32,223 bases of DNA from Spirochaetia bacterium UBA6919 (lineage in GTDB: Bacteria > Spirochaetota > UBA6919). The notes beneath the pieces are model-generated. The model saw only the letters and a program-made list of their open reading frames with translations, ran no database searches and was not told the origin of the DNA. The stretch lies in assembly GCA_002450905.1 (NCBI GenBank), contig DKAT01000037.1, positions 1 through 32,223 of the forward strand, read 5' to 3'. Each line of letters opens with the position of its first letter. The first letter of the stretch is position 1. This document shows positions 16,515-22,871 of this stretch, one piece after another. Both the position numbers and the translations under genes were made by a program.

Positions 16515-17630
16515 TTATCCTAAGATACGTAACACAACTTGTGGTCGTAAATTAGCCTGAGCCAACATAGAAGCAGAGCTTTGAGAGAGGATTTGATTTT
16601 TAACGAAATCGACCATCTCTTTAGCCATATCAGCATCACGTATTTGAGATTCAGCTGACTGCAAGTTTTCTGAAGCATTATCCAATGCTTTCATAGTGTG
16701 CTCAAGTCTGTTCTGATAAGCACCAAGATCTGCTCTTTGTCTTGAGACTATGTATAGAGCAGAGTCAAGTTGAGCTATGGCTCTATTAGCCCCATCCTGA
16801 GTGAGGTAATTGAGAGTAATTTCTCTTGCCTCAGCATCATGTTTATAGGGACCTTTAGCAAGTCCAAGGGCGTAAGACGACATGTTCTCAATGTAGAACT
16901 GTTCTCTGTGATCCATGTTTGCACCGATGTGGAAGTACACGCCTCCATCATTTTTATCTGGTGCAGCATCACCCGATATTTCGTTTTCAGTTTGTCGAAC
17001 AGTTTTATGCTGAGCTCCATTTTTAGTGACCTCATCTGGTATATTCACAGCTTTGAGACCTGGAAGTTTACCATCTAAAGGTCTTACTCTTGGATTTGCA
17101 TCAAGCTTTGTTTTTTCGTAATCCCATGGTATATAACCTTTACCACCAGATTTAAGATCAGATTGATAACCCAAACGATATTTTACCCAATCAGCGTCAG
17201 GTCTTCTTCTAAAACCACCTCTTAGAAGTTTTAGAGTATTAAACTCTGCTGAAGAAGAGATTCTGTCTACTTCATCAACGAGTTGTTTAATTTCCTGTTG
17301 AATCTGAGCACGATCTTCATAGGTATAAGTACCATTAGAAGCTTGTACTGCCAGTTCACGCATTCTGTGGATCATTGCCTGAGTTTCGTTCAACCATCCA
17401 TCAGCAGTTTGTAGTAGAGAAACTCCATCCTGAGCATTTCTACTAGCTTGATTGAGACCACGAATTTGAGCTCTCATTTTTTCAGAAACAGCCATCCCAG
17501 CTGCATCATCTCTTGCACGATATACCCGCAGACCACTTGACAAGTGTTCAATATTCTTTTTTGTTTCAAAAGTATTTAGCTTGAATTCGCGGTGTGCGAA
17601 CATCGCGCTTAAATTGTGATTGATAATCAT
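16515..17630 (-). CDS. flaB2: periplasmic flagellin FlaB with a large central insertion
   Basis: The protein has 371 residues from the ATG at 17630, which begins the conserved MIINHN and has GGAGG 6 bases upstream; a GTG two codons earlier is less likely. Spirochaetal FlaB makes the core of the periplasmic filament. The N-terminal helices (NIEHLSSGLRVYRARDDAAG, KMRAQIRGLNQASRN) and C-terminal helices (SRQRADLGAYQNRLE, FVKNQILSQSSASMLAQAN) are intact. Ordinary FlaB is about 285 residues. Here roughly 80 residues are added after residue 140, before VYFHIGANMDHRE at 231: a Tyr/Trp/Lys/Pro-rich stretch with no family I know. A few more are added near 256-270. It follows flaB1 and ends at its own terminator. 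Leader element TCATGGAGG is shared with flaB1. The gene number is arbitrary. Confidence 0.93.
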   Translation of the reverse strand: MIINHNLSAMFAHREFKLNTFETKKNIEHLSSGLRVYRARDDAAGMAVSEKMRAQIRGLNQASRNAQDGVSLLQTADGWLNETQAMIHRMRELAVQASNGTYTYEDRAQIQQEIKQLVDEVDRISSSAEFNTLKLLRGGFRRRPDADWVKYRLGYQSDLKSGGKGYIPWDYEKTKLDANPRVRPLDGKLPGLKAVNIPDEVTKNGAQHKTVRQTENEISGDAAPDKNDGGVYFHIGANMDHREQFYIENMSSYALGLAKGPYKHDAEAREITLNYLTQDGANRAIAQLDSALYIVSRQRADLGAYQNRLEHTMKALDNASENLQSAESQIRDADMAKEMVDFVKNQILSQSSASMLAQANLRPQVVLRILG

Positions 17631-17636
17631 TATCAC

Positions 17637-17645
17637 CCTCCATGA
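17637..17645 (-). promoter_or_regulatory. TCATGGAGG leader element over the flaB2 Shine-Dalgarno site
   Basis: The same nine bases occur upstream of flaB1. The ANGGA core overlapping a Shine-Dalgarno site is what CsrA recognises, and CsrA represses flagellin translation in other bacteria, including Borrelia. CsrA itself is not in this window. Confidence 0.4.
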
Positions 17646-17710
17646 TTATAGTTTCATCCAGTCCTTTGTTGTTGGTTGTTATTAGAAAGCTTTTTTGGAT
17701 AAGGATTAAG

Positions 17711-17736
17711 GTATCCATACTCAAATAAAACCTTTA
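17711..17736 (-). promoter_or_regulatory. weak sigma-28-like promoter for flaB2
   Basis: On the minus strand TAAA (17733-17736) is followed after 14 bases by ATGGATAC. Only the GATA core of the -10 box matches and the spacing is one base short. flaB2 may instead be read through from flaB1. Confidence 0.25.
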
Positions 17737-17765
17737 CACGACTAAGAGTATTTTGAGTAATACTT

Positions 17766-17821
17766 CCAATAACAATATCATGGGCCTTAATATTAATCAA
17801 AGCCCATGTTATGGTTATTGG
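17766..17821 (-). terminator. long hairpin directly after flaB1
   Basis: An imperfect inverted repeat begins 4 bases after the flaB1 stop. CCAATAAC pairs with GTTATTGG, three of the next five positions pair, and CATGGGC pairs with GCCCATG around a 16-base loop. No T-tract follows, so it may be a processing or stability element, or a leaky terminator, rather than a true intrinsic terminator. Confidence 0.55.
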
Positions 17822-17824
17822 ACA

Positions 17825-18682
17825 TCAACTTAAGAGTCTTAGTACCATTTGAGACTTGGCATTCGACTGTTGTAATACCATGATACTTGACTGAGACAAG
17901 ATTTGTCGTTTTACAAAATCAGTCATTTCTAGAGCCATATCGGCATCCCTGATATGAGACTCCGATGCCTGCATATTTTCAGCACCAGTCATAACACTTT
18001 TAACGGCGAACTCTAAACGATTTTGAATAGCACCCAGATCAGCTCTCTGACGTGATACCCTGTATAGTGCTGTATCTAGTGTTGCCAGTGCTCTGTTAGA
18101 ATCATCCTGTGTTCTTAGACTAATGATACTTGCAAAATTAACGGCTTTGACTCCAAGTGCAGCTGCTGTCATTGTACCTATATATATTCTTTCCCTGTGA
18201 TCCATGTTTGCACCAATGTGGAACCACATACTGGCTGTTGCAGCACCTTTTCTTCCTGTGGCAAAACGACCTGTAAGCATGTTTAAAGTATTAAATTGTG
18301 CATGAGAAGCAATACGGTCGATTTCATCCACTAATTGAGAGACTTCCACCTGGATTTGGTAGCGATCTTCAAAAGTATAAGTACCGTTTGCTGATTGGAC
18401 TGCGAGTTCTCTAATTCTGTGAAGAAGATCCTGGCTTGATTGAAGATATCCTTCCGTTGTTTGTATGAATGAGATATCATCACCGATATTTCTTGTTGCT
18501 TGATTGAGTCCACGAATTTGAGCTCTCATTTTTTCAGAGACAGCAAGACCAGCGGGATCATCCCCTGCTCTTTCAATTCGAAGACCACTGGCTAGTTTTC
18601 TGATGTGATCTTTTAAAGAAGATTCGTTAATTGTAAAATTACGGTGTGCATTAATAGCACTAATATTATGGTTAATTACCAT
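17825..18682 (-). CDS. flaB1: periplasmic flagellin FlaB, standard length
   Basis: This 285-residue protein is a core filament flagellin of the spirochaetal periplasmic flagellum. Its length and sequence are typical: MVINHN start, KLASGLRIERAGDDPAGLAVSEKMRAQIRGLNQ (split N-terminal helices), SQLVDEIDRIASHAQFNTLNMLTGRFA up to residue 141, WFHIGANMDHRERIYIGTM at 153-171, and SRQRADLGAIQNRLE plus VKRQILSQSS at the C-terminus. There is no D2/D3 domain, as usual for FlaB. The ATG has GGAGG about 9 bases upstream inside TCATGGAGG. A sigma-28-like promoter lies ~100 bases upstream. It is followed by a long hairpin and then the longer paralogue flaB2. The numbering flaB1/flaB2 is mine. Confidence 0.96.
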   Translation of the reverse strand: MVINHNISAINAHRNFTINESSLKDHIRKLASGLRIERAGDDPAGLAVSEKMRAQIRGLNQATRNIGDDISFIQTTEGYLQSSQDLLHRIRELAVQSANGTYTFEDRYQIQVEVSQLVDEIDRIASHAQFNTLNMLTGRFATGRKGAATASMWFHIGANMDHRERIYIGTMTAAALGVKAVNFASIISLRTQDDSNRALATLDTALYRVSRQRADLGAIQNRLEFAVKSVMTGAENMQASESHIRDADMALEMTDFVKRQILSQSSIMVLQQSNAKSQMVLRLLS

Positions 18683-18691
18683 GACAGCGTT

Positions 18692-18700
18692 CCTCCATGA
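18692..18700 (-). promoter_or_regulatory. TCATGGAGG leader element over the flaB1 Shine-Dalgarno site
   Basis: It is identical to the element before flaB2 and is likewise a candidate CsrA binding site. The nine bases end 9 bases before the start codon. Confidence 0.4.
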
Positions 18701-18780
18701 ATCTTTAAATAAGCATCCTTGCTTATTTTGTGAATGAGAATTACTTGTAGCAAAGTAAACTCTTTTTCATTCTGAATAAT

Positions 18781-18808
18781 ATATCGGTGATAGAAAATTG
18801 ATACTTTA
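18781..18808 (-). promoter_or_regulatory. sigma-28 (FliA)-type promoter for flaB1
   Basis: On the minus strand TAAA (18805-18808, within TAAAGTAT) is followed after 16 bases by ACCGATAT (18781-18788), close to TAAAGTTT-N11-GCCGATAA. The spacing is one base longer than ideal. Transcription from it would give a leader of about 90 bases. Confidence 0.65.
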
Positions 18809-18849
18809 ATTTGAATGGAAATTAAATATAAAATAATGGGATAGTTTAT

Positions 18850-19203
18850 TTATTGTGTTTCGTTTGATTGTACAAATTGTTTGAGGATTTGACTATCTTG
18901 AGGTAATTTATATTCAAACTCCAAAGCGGTTTCATATAAATTATCTGTAAAATCAGATCGTAATATCTCACCCTTTAAATATATTGGTGTATTATGATTT
19001 GGGAGAATTAATTGTACTTCTATAAAAGATTTTGGAGGGATTTTATTTTGAGTTGTGAATAATAATCCACCTTCACTAAGATTTATGGAATGTGCGCTAC
19101 CCTCCCCTTTCTGTAGATTAATTTCAGGGCTTGAGGAGTAAATAACTTGATATTTAAGAACTAAAGATTTGTTTAAGCGAGTAAATTGACGTCTATTATT
19201 CAT
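18850..19203 (-). CDS. PilZ-domain protein (probable c-di-GMP receptor)
   Basis: This 117-residue protein is essentially one PilZ domain. The c-di-GMP binding motifs are recognisable: NRRQFTRLN near the N-terminus (RxxxR) and INLSEGGLLF (N/DxSxxG) at about residues 40-49, followed by the usual beta-barrel strands. In spirochaetes PilZ proteins tie c-di-GMP levels to motility. The ATG overlaps the stop of the preceding small gene in an ATGA junction, so translation is coupled. It lies just upstream of flaB1, with a possible sigma-28 promoter before the small gene. A role in flagellar control is inference from position and family. Confidence 0.85.
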   Translation of the reverse strand: MNNRRQFTRLNKSLVLKYQVIYSSSPEINLQKGEGSAHSINLSEGGLLFTTQNKIPPKSFIEVQLILPNHNTPIYLKGEILRSDFTDNLYETALEFEYKLPQDSQILKQFVQSNETQ

Positions 19204-19388
19204 ACTTCTATATCAATGAGACTTCCAAGATCGTTATTCTGGTACTTATGGATTTTTTTATCTTTCGAGGATAGATTTGATTGATTTTTTTTACGTGCAT
19301 CTTTTCTTTTATTATTTAAATATTTGCCAATTATATTCCCTTCTTGATATAGATTATCAGTTGGTTCAATAACATCACTATTAAACAT
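19200..19388 (-). CDS. small basic protein coupled to the PilZ gene, unknown
   Basis: The protein has 62 residues from the ATG at 19388 (MFNSDVIEPTDNLYQEG), chosen because GGAGGG sits 4 bases upstream; a longer frame with seven more residues has no ribosome site. The middle is rich in Lys and Arg (KYLNNKRKDARKKNQ). There is no signal peptide or membrane segment, and I do not recognise the family. It shares an ATGA overlap with the PilZ gene, so the two are probably co-regulated and may act together. Confidence 0.65.
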   Translation of the reverse strand: MFNSDVIEPTDNLYQEGNIIGKYLNNKRKDARKKNQSNLSSKDKKIHKYQNNDLGSLIDIEV

Positions 19389-19502
19389 GAATCCCTCCGA
19401 ATATCGCATTTACCTATTTGTTTGATATTTATCTGAAGTAACTTAAAATCAGACAAATAATATTAACAATTTTAACTTATATAAAATATATAATTAAATA
19501 TA

Positions 19503-19529
19503 AAATCGGACAAGTTTTTTTTAAAATTA
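19503..19529 (-). promoter_or_regulatory. candidate sigma-28 promoter for the small gene / pilZ pair
   Basis: TAAT (19526-19529) stands exactly 15 bases before TCCGATTT (19503-19510) on the minus strand. The -35 box and spacing are the same as for fliD, and the CCGAT core of the -10 box matches. It would place the pair in the flagellar late regulon. Confidence 0.4.
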
Positions 19530-19565
19530 TTAATTTTTTGATATAAAATTCCGAGAATTATTTTT

Positions 19566-20192
19566 TTAATTTTTATCTAAGAAAATTAAATCAGCAATAG
19601 TGTTTAATTGATTTGTAATATTTGACATAAAATAATTCGCTTTATTAACTAAATAATTATATGCCGTAAGGGAAGGGATTGCAACAAATAAACCAGCAGC
19701 GGTAGTTATGAGGGCTGTCCAAATACCATGCAAGAAATCAGTGCCGCCTTTCAGATTACTTAACTGTAAATTGGTTTCCATACTTTGAAGGGCATCAATC
19801 ATACCCAGAACAGTACCAAGGAGACCAAGGAGTGGTGCAACACTTGCTATAGTTCCGAGGATTGGTATTTTGGATTCTATTTTATGAAATTCTCGATCGA
19901 TTTCTTCATTTAAAATACTTTTGGCTTCAGTTTTATTTAACTTTGAATTTATTATAAGGGATTTTATAATTCTGGAACTCAGTAAATCTTGAGACTGATC
20001 ACAGATATGATCTATTTTTTCAAAATCATTTTTAGAAACTAGTGGATTTATTTCGGAAAGTAGAAAAGAATTAGAGTTTTCAACTTTTTTTAAGAATAAA
20101 TACCTTTCAAGAAAAACAGCTAAAGCAATGATAGATGACAACCCTATTGGGATCATCAAATATCCACCTTTAATAAGATAAGACCATAACAT
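19566..20192 (-). CDS. exbB: MotA/TolQ/ExbB-family proton channel protein, orphan
   Basis: This 208-residue inner-membrane protein belongs to the family that, with ExbD/TolR partners, converts proton flow into work on the outer membrane. It has membrane segments at about 10-28, 112-140 and 155-178 and the family motif GTIASVAPLLGLLGTVLGMIDAL, followed by GIWTALITTAAGLFVAIPSL. Both the length and the pattern fit ExbB rather than MotA, since the large MotA cytoplasmic loop is missing. No exbD, tolR or tonB gene is adjacent. It begins 15 bases after clpC and is probably co-transcribed with it. The exact partner is unknown. Confidence 0.85.
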   Translation of the reverse strand: MLWSYLIKGGYLMIPIGLSSIIALAVFLERYLFLKKVENSNSFLLSEINPLVSKNDFEKIDHICDQSQDLLSSRIIKSLIINSKLNKTEAKSILNEEIDREFHKIESKIPILGTIASVAPLLGLLGTVLGMIDALQSMETNLQLSNLKGGTDFLHGIWTALITTAAGLFVAIPSLTAYNYLVNKANYFMSNITNQLNTIADLIFLDKN

Positions 20193-20207
20193 AAATTAAT
20201 ATCAATC

Positions 20208-22682
20208 CTATATTGTTATCGCCTTTTCTTCAAGAGACTTATCTTCTTTATCAGTATGGTTTTGGACGGTAAAAATTAATTCATTGTTATCAATAGAGAC
20301 CTTAATGATATCACCGTTTTTGAAAGTTTCTTTTAATAATTCATTAGATAATTTATCTTCCAGCATTTTTTGAATAGACCTTCTCAGTGGTCTTGCACCA
20401 TATCTTTTATCAAATCCTGAGTCAGCAAGGAAATCTTTGACCTGATCATCAAGAATAAGTTTCATTTCTTTATCTTTAAGGAGATCATATATTTCTTTTA
20501 ACATGACATCAACAATTTGTCTGATATGAGAACGATTTAGTGAATGGAAAACGATAATTTCATCAATTCTGTTTATAAATTCAGGATTAAAAACTTTTTT
20601 TAGTTCATTTAAAGCTTTACTTTTCAGATCATTAAAATCTTTTTCCTGATCGTCTGTACTTGAGAATCCAAGATAAGTTCCTTTAGATATTTCTCTTGCA
20701 CCAACATTACTGGTCATAATGATAACAGTGTTTCTAAAATCAACGGTATGCCCAAGATTATCAGATAACTGACCCTCTTCAAGTATTTGTAACAAGATAT
20801 TAAACACATCTGGGTGCGCTTTTTCAATTTCATCCAACAAAACAACGCTGTATGGTCTTCGACGAACCTTTTCAGTAAGTTCTCCACCCTCATCATAACC
20901 AACATACCCCGGTGGAGCTCCGACTAGACGAGAAACAGTATGTCTTTCCATAAACTCACTCATATCAATTCTGATTAGGGCCTCTTCGTTTCCGAACAAG
21001 AATTCAGCAAGAGCTTTTGACAATTCTGTTTTCCCTACACCGGTAGGTCCTAAAAAAATGAATGATCCTGTTGGTCGTTTCTTTGATTTAAGGCCTGTTC
21101 GACTTCTTCTAATGGATCTAGAGATAGCTTCAACTGCTTCATCCTGTCCAATCACTCTTTTATGGAGTTCATCCTCCATTTTCAGAAGTTTTTTAGACTC
21201 ACTTTCGTTTATTCTATTTACAGGTATACCAGTACTAAATGAAATTATTTCACTAATATCCTCGCTATCAATTACTGTTATATCAACATTGACTTCCTTC
21301 TTCCATTCGTCTGTCATATCTTTTAATTTTTTCTTGAGCTCACTGACCTTATCTCTCATTTCTGCCGCTTTTTCATAGTCCTGAGCTTTTACGCACTCAT
21401 CCTTAGAAATAACTAGTTTATTTATTTCTTTTTCAAGTTCAGTGAACTTCTGCGGTCTGGTTGTATTTTTTAATCTAGCTTTTGCACCTGCTTCATCAAT
21501 CAAATCAATGGCCTTATCAGGTAGAAAACGATCACTAATATATCGATGCGAAAGATTTGCTGCAGCAACAATACTATCATCGCTATATGACACTTTATGA
21601 TGACTTTCGTAAGATATTTTCAAACCTTTTAAAATTTCTATTGTTTCTTCCACACCAGGTTCTTTGACAATAACAGGCTGGAATCTTCTCTCCAAAGCAG
21701 CATCTCTTTCTATATATTTTTTGTATTCATTTAAAGTAGTGGCTCCTATACATTGAAGCTCTCCTCTAGCAAGGGCAGGTTTCAACATATTTGCTGCATC
21801 TATAGCTCCTTCAGCTCCACCAGCACCTATCAAAGTGTGAAGCTCATCTATAAAGAGGATAATGTTATTTGCCTTTCTAATTTCTTTCATAATATTTTTT
21901 AATCGTTCTTCAAATTCACCACGATATTTTGTACCTGCAACTATAGAAGCCAAATCAAGAGTTAAAACTCTTTTTCTTAAAAGAAGCTCTGGTATATTTC
22001 CAGTAATTATGTTTTGAGCAAGCCCTTCCACAATAGCTGTTTTCCCAACACCTGGTTCTCCAATCAGAACAGGATTATTTTTTTTACGTCTGCTGAGAAT
22101 TTGAATCACTCGTTCAATTTCTTTTTCTCTACCAATAACAGGGTCAAGTTCATTTTTTTGGGCAAGTGCAGTGAGATCTCTTCCGAATTCATCAAGAGTA
22201 GGTGTTTTAACACTAACTTTCTCCTTGGATTTCATAATTCCTGTGTGCCCAAGTAATCTCAGGATTTCATTGCGAACTTTTTCAATGTTAATATCTTTGC
22301 TTTCAAGAATAAGTGCAGCAGTACCGCTTTCTTCTTTTAAGATCCCAAGTAAGAGGTGCTCAGTGCCAATATATGTATGACCAAGATTTCTCGCTTCTAA
22401 AGAACTTAATTTTAATATTTTTTCTATACGAGGAGAGGGAGGGACTTCGCCGAGGAGTAATGTACCCCCACTTTTTTTTATCGCAACTTCAATATCACTA
22501 CGCAATTGATTTAAATCAACTCCTAAATTAACAAGAGCTTTCACAGCGATACCATCTCCATCTCGGATCAGACCCAGTAGTATGTGCTCAGGTGTTAATT
22601 GGTCATGATTTAGCCGTTTTGCTTCTTCTTGTGCAAGGATATGAATTATTTTATTTGCTCGTGGAGTTAGATCTTCAAACAT
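20208..22682 (-). CDS. clpC: ClpC-type AAA+ protease ATPase
   Basis: This 824-residue Hsp100 unfoldase feeds substrates to ClpP. It has two N-terminal Clp repeats (1-145), AAA-1 with GEPGVGKT (208-215) and IDELHTLIGAGGAEGA, a UVR-containing middle domain (KAQDYEKAAEMRDKVSELK, 432-450) that marks ClpC rather than ClpA/B, AAA-2 with GPTGVGKT (545-552) and DEIEKAHPDVFN, and a D2-small domain (DKRYGARPLRRSIQ). No mcsA, mcsB, ctsR or clpP gene adjoins. The ATG has AAAGG 6 bases upstream. A perfect 8+1+8 palindrome lies 24 bases before the start. The exbB-like gene follows at 15 bases. Confidence 0.97.
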   Translation of the reverse strand: MFEDLTPRANKIIHILAQEEAKRLNHDQLTPEHILLGLIRDGDGIAVKALVNLGVDLNQLRSDIEVAIKKSGGTLLLGEVPPSPRIEKILKLSSLEARNLGHTYIGTEHLLLGILKEESGTAALILESKDINIEKVRNEILRLLGHTGIMKSKEKVSVKTPTLDEFGRDLTALAQKNELDPVIGREKEIERVIQILSRRKKNNPVLIGEPGVGKTAIVEGLAQNIITGNIPELLLRKRVLTLDLASIVAGTKYRGEFEERLKNIMKEIRKANNIILFIDELHTLIGAGGAEGAIDAANMLKPALARGELQCIGATTLNEYKKYIERDAALERRFQPVIVKEPGVEETIEILKGLKISYESHHKVSYSDDSIVAAANLSHRYISDRFLPDKAIDLIDEAGAKARLKNTTRPQKFTELEKEINKLVISKDECVKAQDYEKAAEMRDKVSELKKKLKDMTDEWKKEVNVDITVIDSEDISEIISFSTGIPVNRINESESKKLLKMEDELHKRVIGQDEAVEAISRSIRRSRTGLKSKKRPTGSFIFLGPTGVGKTELSKALAEFLFGNEEALIRIDMSEFMERHTVSRLVGAPPGYVGYDEGGELTEKVRRRPYSVVLLDEIEKAHPDVFNILLQILEEGQLSDNLGHTVDFRNTVIIMTSNVGAREISKGTYLGFSSTDDQEKDFNDLKSKALNELKKVFNPEFINRIDEIIVFHSLNRSHIRQIVDVMLKEIYDLLKDKEMKLILDDQVKDFLADSGFDKRYGARPLRRSIQKMLEDKLSNELLKETFKNGDIIKVSIDNNELIFTVQNHTDKEDKSLEEKAITI

Positions 22683-22705
22683 AATGTACCTTTAATTAAA
22701 TTATG

Positions 22706-22722
22706 TTGATATAATATATCAA
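22706..22722. promoter_or_regulatory. perfect 17-bp AT palindrome before clpC
   Basis: TTGATATA-A-TATATCAA is a perfect inverted repeat 24 bases upstream of the clpC ATG. It could be an operator for a stress-gene repressor, but AT-rich DNA yields such palindromes by chance. Confidence 0.35.
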
Positions 22723-22802
22723 ATTATCATTGTTAAATAATAATATGTTTTTCAGGAAAAACAACCTTTTTTTAAATAGATTTAAATATTATCATATAAT
22801 AA

Positions 22803-22842
22803 AACAGAAAGGAGCAATAATTACTTACTGCTCCTCTCTGTT
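22803..22842 (-). terminator. terminator of the acidic OmpL47-like gene
   Basis: A 14-bp stem with one G-U position on the minus strand (AACAGAGAGGAGCA with TGCTCCTTTCTGTT) surrounds a 12-base loop and ends in TTTTATT. It begins 29 bases after the stop of the gene at 22872 and separates it from clpC. Confidence 0.8.
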
Positions 22843-22871
22843 AGTTATTTATTTTTTTATTAATTAATGTT

